Source: Sinorhizobium sojae CCBAU 05684
Lineage (GTDB): Bacteria; Pseudomonadota; Alphaproteobacteria; Rhizobiales; Rhizobiaceae
Assembly (NCBI RefSeq): GCF_002288525.1
Contig: NZ_CP023067.1
Span: 2,955,001-3,019,000, forward strand
DNA length: 64,000 bases
Direction: 5' to 3'
Part shown: positions 59,047-64,000 of the stretch, one piece after another
Position numbering within the stretch: the stretch's first letter is position 1
Layout of the letters: each line of letters opens with the position of its first letter
Made by a program: the position numbers and the translations under genes
The notes under the pieces: model-generated
The model's database searches: none
Seen by the model: the letters and a program-made list of their open reading frames with translations, nothing else
Told to the model about the DNA's origin: nothing

Positions 59047-59520
59047 TCACCCCTGCTCCACAGACTTCCTAAGCCAGTTGGTTCCGAGTTCGATTTCGCC
59101 CTCGTTAGAAGCTGCGAATCCGACAAGAAGCGCCTTTCGCGGCGATTTTCGGTTCGCGTAGTAGTAGGATAGCTGTTCGACACCAAGATTGTTTTGCCGG
59201 CAGCGTATCAGGACCGCATCCTCATCCACCGACTGATCCCTGTAATAGCAGAGATTGTAGAACCCCGACGCGAATTCGGGCGGCTCGAAGATGTCGGCAA
59301 AATCGGAACGCAAGATTTGCAGGAGCCGGTTCTGCCGCTTGGCGTAGACTCCGGCGCATCCGGTGAAGATGACGAACATAGTGGCCGTCCTCGATGAGGC
59401 GGTCGACGATCTGTTCGGTAAACTGGGGCAATGCCCTGTACCGAACCTGGATCAGCCGGCGACACTTTTCCGGAAGCGCCCTAGGCATGATCATGTAGCC
59501 GACGCGCAAGGATTTCGTGC
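59047..59520 (-). pseudogene. C-terminal remnant of a MocR/GntR-type aminotransferase-like regulator
   Basis: On the minus strand, SLRVGYMIMPRALPEKCRRL to IVDRLIEDGHYVRHLHRMRR is in one frame and continues as VYAKRQNRLLQILRSDF, then GVEQLSYYYANRKSPRKALL and LVGFAASNEGEIELGTNWLR in another. This is the end of the PLP-fold of MocR-like regulators. The DNA-binding domain and the PLP lysine region are missing, and a frameshift near 59350 breaks the rest. The flanking 58878-59046 and 59521-59789 hold nothing I can identify. Confidence 0.72.
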
Positions 59521-59789
59521 GCGCGATGGTGCACCTCCATAAGGTGTGTCCAGCCACGACAAGTGGACTGGTCATTTTTACGATTTCTGGACATGTATAC
59601 AGCACTCTTGCCGACTAAGATCCATCCCGGATCAAACAACGGCGCCGCCGACCAAGCCGCGGGCCAGGCCATTTCGGCCGGATCGGGGACCATCATGGAT
59701 GAACTCAACTATCTCTCCGGCCTCGCTTCCCGAAACCACCATCGCACATGCGCCGCCTTGTCCGGCGGCGCATCATCTCACTGCACGCC

Positions 59790-60641
59790 ATGGACGAAGC
59801 AATGCCTCTTCGCAACAAACTTCTGCTCATCATTCTCGACGGTCAGCCATGGCGAAACGCGCGCCGGCTGATGGGCAACCTGGAAGGCTGGGTGCAGGCC
59901 GGCGACGCGCGGGTTTGGAGGATGCGTTCCGTTCTTCCGTCTACCTCGGCCTCCTGCTACGCGTCGATCCACACCGGCGTACCGCCGCAGGTTCACGGCG
60001 TTCTCTCGAACGAGACGCTGTTTCGCGTCGAGCAGCCCGACATCTTCTCCGAAGTCGCCAGAGCCGGCGGCAAGACCGGCGCCGTCACCCATTCCTTCTG
60101 GTCGATCTTCTTCCAGCGCGCGCCCTTCGACATGGTGCGCGACATAGAGTACGACGAACCGGAAGGGCCGATCCATCACGGTCGTTTCCACACCATGGCG
60201 GGCTACAATCACCAAAACCAGATGACGCCAAGTGATCTCGATCTCTTCGCCACGCTGACCATTCTGACCGAGCGCTTCTCCATTGACTATGGCGTCCTGC
60301 ATACCTGCACACTCGACAGCATGGGGCATCGATATGGCCATGACTGCTCGCAGATGGATGTCGCCTGCTTTACCATCGACGCCCAGCTCGCGACCTTCCT
60401 GCCGCGCTGGCGCAAGAACGGCTATGAGGTCATCGTAACGGCAGATCATGGCCAGACCAATCGCGGCCATCATGGCGGCCACGATGAGGAGATGCAGGAC
60501 TTCGCCTTCTACTGGTTCGGTGGTGGCGATGGCCCTCCGGCGGACACTCTCCTCGACCAGTTGCAAGTGGCGCCAACTGTGCTTTCACGCATCGGCGTGC
60601 CTGTGCCGGCAAGTATGAAAGCGAAGCCGCTTCTCCTTTAG
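59790..60641 (+). CDS. Alkaline-phosphatase-superfamily nucleotide pyrophosphatase/phosphodiesterase-like protein
   Basis: 283 residues from ATG 59790 (ATG 59802 is an alternative). LLLIILDGQPWRNARRLMGN gives the first metal Asp. TSASCYASIHTGVPPQVHGV carries the nucleophile region (Ser/Thr) and the GVPPxxHGV motif. TLDSMGHRYGHDC and VIVTADHGQTNRGHHGGHDE hold the other metal ligands. It should hydrolyse phosphate mono- or diesters; no signal peptide is obvious. It is intact although it lies in the remnant-rich flank. Confidence 0.82.
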   Translation: MDEAMPLRNKLLLIILDGQPWRNARRLMGNLEGWVQAGDARVWRMRSVLPSTSASCYASIHTGVPPQVHGVLSNETLFRVEQPDIFSEVARAGGKTGAVTHSFWSIFFQRAPFDMVRDIEYDEPEGPIHHGRFHTMAGYNHQNQMTPSDLDLFATLTILTERFSIDYGVLHTCTLDSMGHRYGHDCSQMDVACFTIDAQLATFLPRWRKNGYEVIVTADHGQTNRGHHGGHDEEMQDFAFYWFGGGDGPPADTLLDQLQVAPTVLSRIGVPVPASMKAKPLLL

Positions 60642-60993
60642 AGCGCTCGCGGTTCTCGCACAAGGGCAACGCGAACCCTTCGATAGAGAGTCTTGCGGCG
60701 GGGCAAGGTCACAACACCCAGACCATGTCGCGCATCTGATGGTCAACATCGGATGAGCGAACTGCGGGCGTGTAGAGCCACCGCCTCACGTCCACACAAG
60801 TTGAGGAAGGCCCAAATATTAGGCAAAACTGGGTAGAAGCACCGGCCAGCATCCGGTTAACACGACTAGTTTCTACGATAAATCAGTCAGTTGCGCCACA
60901 GCAGAATTGCACGTGGATTTAGCGACTGAAAGGCGAATTTTTCTGAGGGTCGCGCGTTCGAAGCGGGCCGGGATCACCTTTTCGGTCGCACTT
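60642..60993. other. 352-base gap without a protein gene
   Basis: No convincing coding frame on either strand. It holds the decayed tRNA 3' fragment at 60942-60978 near its right end, just before the META-domain gene's 3' end. Confidence 0.5.
60942..60978 (+). other. Degenerate tRNA 3' fragment (old attachment-site scar)
   Basis: It matches the att core from the 3' anticodon stem (TCTGAGGGTC) to GGGATCACC at 33 of 37 positions. Two of the changes break the T-stem pairing, and the final A of CCA is lost. It cannot encode a tRNA. It probably marks the end of an older element or the original right edge of the tRNA locus. Confidence 0.65.
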
Positions 60994-61719
60994 CTATCCC
61001 CTTCTGACGCAAACCACTCCCGGATCATCCTCGCCCTTCGTAACGTCGAATAGCGTCGCCTCCTCGCCTTCGGTCCACCAGATGTAGCGGCCGCCGGCAT
61101 AGCGCGCGCCCGAGCCGGAGATTATGCCCGACGCGGCGATGTAGTGGCCGCCGACCGAAAAAGTGACGAGCGACAGGGGGCCGGCATTGATATATTCGGC
61201 TTCGACGCCCTCCCCGCCGCAATCGTACCGCACCGTCTGCCGATCGACCGCGCCGGCGCCGGGCACATGCAGGATGACCTCCGCCCCGCCCGCGGCCGCA
61301 GCCTCCGTCGAGACGAGCCGCATAACCGGGGTGCCGTCGGGGCCCGCGAGCGTGAGCCTTGTGCCGTCGACACTCCAATCGAGCCCGTTTCGCAGAGCGT
61401 CGAAGAATTTCTGCTCCTGCTCCATGACGGCCGGTTCGCACATCTTGCGCGCCGCGGCGGTTGGTCCGAAGGTGATGGCCCTGCCCGAGAGGGTGAAGGC
61501 ACCGGTGAAGATGTTGCAGCCGCCCATGCCGCCATAGGTGCCGTCCTCCCGGATCTCCAGCACAGTCTCGAATTCGTCCACGACACCTTCGCCGACGATC
61601 GCCTCGGCACGCCAGGAACCGACAAGCTCCTGCGGCACGCTCTCGGCAGCGACCGTGTTGATGGAGGCAAGTTCGATCAGAAGGCAGGCGCAGGCGGCAG
61701 CGGTCAGGGTCTTTGACAT
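60994..61719 (-). CDS. META-domain plus MliC-like secreted protein
   Basis: 241 residues. Signal peptide (MSKTLTAAACACLLIELASI, cleavage near VAAES). The META/HslJ domain spans about 28-135 (GTYGGMGGCNIFTGAFTLSG, ARKMCEPAVMEQEQKFFDAL). A C-terminal MliC-like domain, from VRYDCGGEGVEAEYINAGPL to YIWWTEGEEATLFDV, resembles membrane-bound lysozyme inhibitors. Probably periplasmic, protecting the wall from lysozyme. Core gene in this neighbourhood. Confidence 0.82.
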   Translation of the reverse strand: MSKTLTAAACACLLIELASINTVAAESVPQELVGSWRAEAIVGEGVVDEFETVLEIREDGTYGGMGGCNIFTGAFTLSGRAITFGPTAAARKMCEPAVMEQEQKFFDALRNGLDWSVDGTRLTLAGPDGTPVMRLVSTEAAAAGGAEVILHVPGAGAVDRQTVRYDCGGEGVEAEYINAGPLSLVTFSVGGHYIAASGIISGSGARYAGGRYIWWTEGEEATLFDVTKGEDDPGVVCVRRG

Positions 61720-61820
61720 GGGAAGCTCCTCGCGCAGAACGACGCATGGTCGCAGCCAAGCGGATTCTTAGCGCATCGGCCCGCAAATCGGAACCGATTT
61801 TCGGAAAGCTCGATCCGCAG

Positions 61821-61871
61821 ATTCAAAGAGTTGCAGCCTTTGCGCGTCTGAAAAGACGCGCGGCGCTGTAA
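61821..61871. repeat. Interspersed palindromic repeat (copy 2)
   Basis: Same GCGCGTCT-GAAA-AGACGCGC hairpin (61842-61861), GGCGCTGTA right flank and ATTCAAAG lead-in as 6553-6606. The left outer arm has diverged (TTGCAGCC). It lies in the gap upstream of dxr. Confidence 0.7.
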
Positions 61872-61982
61872 GCCCAGCGGTACCGGAAAGAGAAGAGCCG
61901 CGGCTTCTGCCCTTGTTGCCGAAGGCTTTCGGCTGTAGAGCCTATGACAAACTCCAGAACTAGAAGAATACGGGAATTGGCA

Positions 61983-63155
61983 ATGGCATCCGGCGAGGAG
62001 AAGCGCCGCCTGACGATACTGGGCTCTACCGGTTCGATCGGCACCAACACGCTCGACGTCATCGAGCGACTCGGCGGCCGTACGAATTTCGAGATTGCGG
62101 CGCTCACCGGGAACGGCAACATATCCCTGCTCGCTGAACAGGCGCGCCGCCTGGGCGCCGAGTTCGCGGTCACCGCCGACGAGGAGCGTTTCCGCGAATT
62201 GAAGGACGCGCTCGGCGGCAGCGGCATTGCGGTGGCGGCCGGCCGAAGCGGCCTTATCGAGGCGGCCGAGCGCGACGCCGGCTGGGTGATGGCGGCAATT
62301 GTCGGCAATGCCGGGCTTGCTCCGACACTCGCGGCCGCGCGGCGTGGCGCCGATATCGCGCTTGCCAACAAGGAGTGCCTCGTCTCCGCCGGCAGCCTCT
62401 TCCTGGAAGCAATCCGCAAGGGCGGCGGGCGGCTGCTGCCCGTCGACAGCGAACATAACGCCATCTTTCAGGTGCTCGAAAACGAGCAGCGACACGCCGT
62501 CGAACGCATCATCCTGACGGCCTCCGGCGGCCCCTTCCGCACCAAATCTCTCGAGGAGATGCGGCATGTCACGGCCGACATCGCCCGCGCCCATCCCAAC
62601 TGGTCGATGGGCCTGAAGATTTCGATCGACAGCGCCTCCATGTTCAACAAGGCGCTGGAAATGGTCGAGGCGCGCCACCTCTTCGGACTGCGTCCGGATC
62701 AGATCGAGGTGATCGTCCATCCGCAATCGGTGATTCACTCGATGGTCGGCTACAGCGATGGATCGGTGCTGGCGCAGCTCGGCTGTCCGGACATGCGCAC
62801 GGCGATCGGCTATGCGCTTTCCTATCCGAAGCGCTGCGCGCTGCCGATCGATCGGCTGGATTTTGCGAAACTGGCGCGGCTCGATTTCGAGGCGCCGGAC
62901 GAAAACCGCTTCCCGGCGATCGGCCTGGCGCGCCGGGCGATGGAAGCGGGCGGCGTGCAGGGCGCAGTGCTGAACGGCTCGAAGGAAACCGCGCTCGAAG
63001 CCTTCATCAAGGGAAGGATCGGCTTCCTGGCGATGGCGGAAATCGTCGAGAAGGTGATGGATGCATTGGCGGACCTTCCGGCGGCCGTCACCATGGACGA
63101 TGTCTTCGCGGCGGATGAAAAGGCCCGGCATACGGCTGCCGGGTTGATTAAGTAA
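61983..63155 (+). CDS. dxr: 1-deoxy-D-xylulose 5-phosphate reductoisomerase
   Basis: 390 residues from ATG 61983; ATG 61944 would add 13. LTILGSTGSIGTNTLDVIER is the NADPH site. ALANKECLVSAGSLF, PVDSEHNAIFQ, SGGPFRTKS, KISIDSASMFNKALEMVEA and EVIVHPQSVIHSMVGY are the metal/substrate motifs. It makes 2-C-methylerythritol 4-phosphate, the committed step of isoprenoid synthesis. It lies between the META-domain gene and hemA. Confidence 0.96.
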   Translation: MASGEEKRRLTILGSTGSIGTNTLDVIERLGGRTNFEIAALTGNGNISLLAEQARRLGAEFAVTADEERFRELKDALGGSGIAVAAGRSGLIEAAERDAGWVMAAIVGNAGLAPTLAAARRGADIALANKECLVSAGSLFLEAIRKGGGRLLPVDSEHNAIFQVLENEQRHAVERIILTASGGPFRTKSLEEMRHVTADIARAHPNWSMGLKISIDSASMFNKALEMVEARHLFGLRPDQIEVIVHPQSVIHSMVGYSDGSVLAQLGCPDMRTAIGYALSYPKRCALPIDRLDFAKLARLDFEAPDENRFPAIGLARRAMEAGGVQGAVLNGSKETALEAFIKGRIGFLAMAEIVEKVMDALADLPAAVTMDDVFAADEKARHTAAGLIK

Positions 63156-63175
63156 CACGCGATTTTCGGTTCGAT

Positions 63176-63330
63176 CTGCCCTGATCCGCCCTGCCGGGCA
63201 CCTTCTCCTCGCAAGCGGGAGACTCGCGGCGTGCTTCCCACCCCCCATTCACCCACAGATGAGGAAAAGGGCAGGCGCAAGATCCGCCCCCTCTCCCCGC
63301 TGCGGGGAGAGGGCTAGGGTGAGGGGCTTC
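63176..63330. repeat. Rhizobial-type intergenic repeat (RIME-like)
   Basis: Contains GATCCGCCCTGCCGGGCACC, CTTCTCCTCGCAAGCGGGAG and the hairpin CCTCTCCCCGC-TGC-GGGGAGAGG near 63289-63312, then GGTGAGGGG. Such mosaics recur widely between rhizobial genes. It sits between the convergent dxr and hemA genes and may terminate both. Confidence 0.6.
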
Positions 63331-63343
63331 GGTTCGTGCGAGC

Positions 63344-64000
63344 TTACGCCACCGCCCTTGCTAGCGCGCAGCGCGACCAGAGCGAATGCAGGGCGCCGAC
63401 CAAGCGATCGATATCGGCATCCGAATGCAGCGGCGTCGGTGTGATGCGCAGGCGCTCGGTCTTCTTCGGCACGGTCGGATAGTTGATCGGCTGCACATAG
63501 ACGCCGAAATTGTCGAGCAGCAGGTCCGAGATCCATTTACACTTGGCGGCATCGCCGACGATGACCGGTACGATATGGCTCGGATTGACCATGTGCGGAA
63601 TGCCGCGCTTGTCGAGCAGCGAACGCAACCGCCGCACGCGCTCCTGATGGGCAAAGCGTTCGACCTGGCTTTCCTTCAGATGGCGGATCGAAGCGAGCGC
63701 GCCCGCGGCGAGTGCCGGCGGCAACGCGGTCGTGAAGATGAAGCCGGAGGCAAAGGAGCGAATGAAATCGCAGAGTGCTGCCGAACCGGTAATATAGCCG
63801 CCCATGACGCCGAAGGCCTTTCCGAGCGTGCCCTCGATCACCGTCAGGCGGTGCATCAGTCCCTCGCGCTCGGCGATGCCGCCGCCGCGCGGACCGTACA
63901 TGCCGACCGCATGGACCTCGTCGAGATAGGTCATGGCGCCGTATTTGTCGGCAAGATCGCAAATTTCCTTGATCGGCGCGATATCGCCATCCATCGAATA
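63344..64000 (-). CDS. hemA: 5-aminolevulinate synthase (C-terminal part; gene runs off the window)
   Basis: About 218 codons of a roughly 405-residue enzyme. [20 protein letters not shown], then [20 protein letters not shown] with the PLP-binding Lys in [26 protein letters not shown], and the C-terminal [20 protein letters not shown]. It joins glycine and succinyl-CoA to make 5-aminolevulinate, the first step of haem synthesis in alphaproteobacteria. The 5' part lies beyond 64000. Confidence 0.95.
   Translation of the reverse strand, partial: YSMDGDIAPIKEICDLADKYGAMTYLDEVHAVGMYGPRGGGIAEREGLMHRLTVIEGTLGKAFGVMGGYITGSAALCDFIRSFASGFIFTTALPPALAAGALASIRHLKESQVERFAHQERVRRLRSLLDKRGIPHMVNPSHIVPVIVGDAAKCKWISDLLLDNFGVYVQPINYPTVPKKTERLRITPTPLHSDADIDRLVGALHSLWSRCALARAVA

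Noticed and set aside
59546..60235. 229-codon ORF overlapping the phosphodiesterase gene
   Set aside because: Arg-rich out-of-frame shadow; the motif-bearing frame is 59790-60641.
61704..63248. 514-codon minus-strand ORF under dxr
   Set aside because: Antisense shadow of dxr with unnatural composition.

Overview
The window looks like the chromosome of a Sinorhizobium/Ensifer-type alphaproteobacterium (S. meliloti group). It has high-GC core genes in an order I recall from that group (branched-chain ABC transporter, GMC dehydrogenase, metH, AGE-family isomerase, fructokinase, then META protein, dxr and hemA). Between the last two core blocks sits a complete-looking temperate prophage of about 43 kb. 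The species call is inference from gene content; no database was searched.

Layout. (1) 1-6521: a five-gene LivKGFHM-like ABC uptake operon, then a GMC alcohol/choline dehydrogenase-like gene. (2) 6619-12563, minus strand: a fructokinase-like ROK gene cut off at its 5' side, a UPF0303 gene broken by several small deletions, an AGE-family epimerase, a terminator, then metH behind a palindromic operator. (3) 12564-13687: a 1124-bp copy of the right end of the prophage. (4) 13688-56605: the prophage proper. A leftward early arm (int, xis-like, small accessory genes, Sak4-like ATPase, Gp37/Gp68 protein, coiled-coil protein, PD-(D/E)XK nuclease) meets a lambda-like immunity region with five operators (repressor and Cro-like gene). 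A rightward early arm follows (GapR-like, DUF1064, GcrA-like, methyltransferase-like, DUF1376 replication protein, regulators), then a divergent regulatory region. The late arm has podovirus-style genes: terminases, portal, scaffold, capsid, cement, two tail-tube proteins and four internal virion/ejection proteins. An Arc-type repressor pair, a tailspike, a minus-strand methyltransferase cargo gene and the lysis genes (GH108 endolysin, overlapping spanins) complete it. (5) 56606-60993: gene remnants (VOC, pcm, MocR-like), two small membrane-protein genes, a phosphodiesterase/phosphatase gene and a decayed tRNA 3' fragment. (6) 60994-64000: META/MliC protein, dxr and the 3' part of hemA.

The two 1124-bp repeats are offset by exactly 42,918 bp, the size expected for one phage genome unit. 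Both end in the same 3' half of a tRNA, apparently tRNA-Arg(CCT). The simplest history is a tandem prophage whose left copy was deleted, together with the 5' half of the tRNA and of the fructokinase gene, leaving only the first phage's right end.

The most interesting points are: a ten-base element, TGTGCTTTGC, present six times, only on the plus strand and only in the late arm, mostly just upstream of gene starts (candidate phage late-promoter element); phage copies of the host cell-cycle/nucleoid proteins GapR and GcrA next to a DNA-methyltransferase-like gene; two separate repressor systems (lambda-like, and a P22 immI-like Arc pair); and the tandem-prophage scar.
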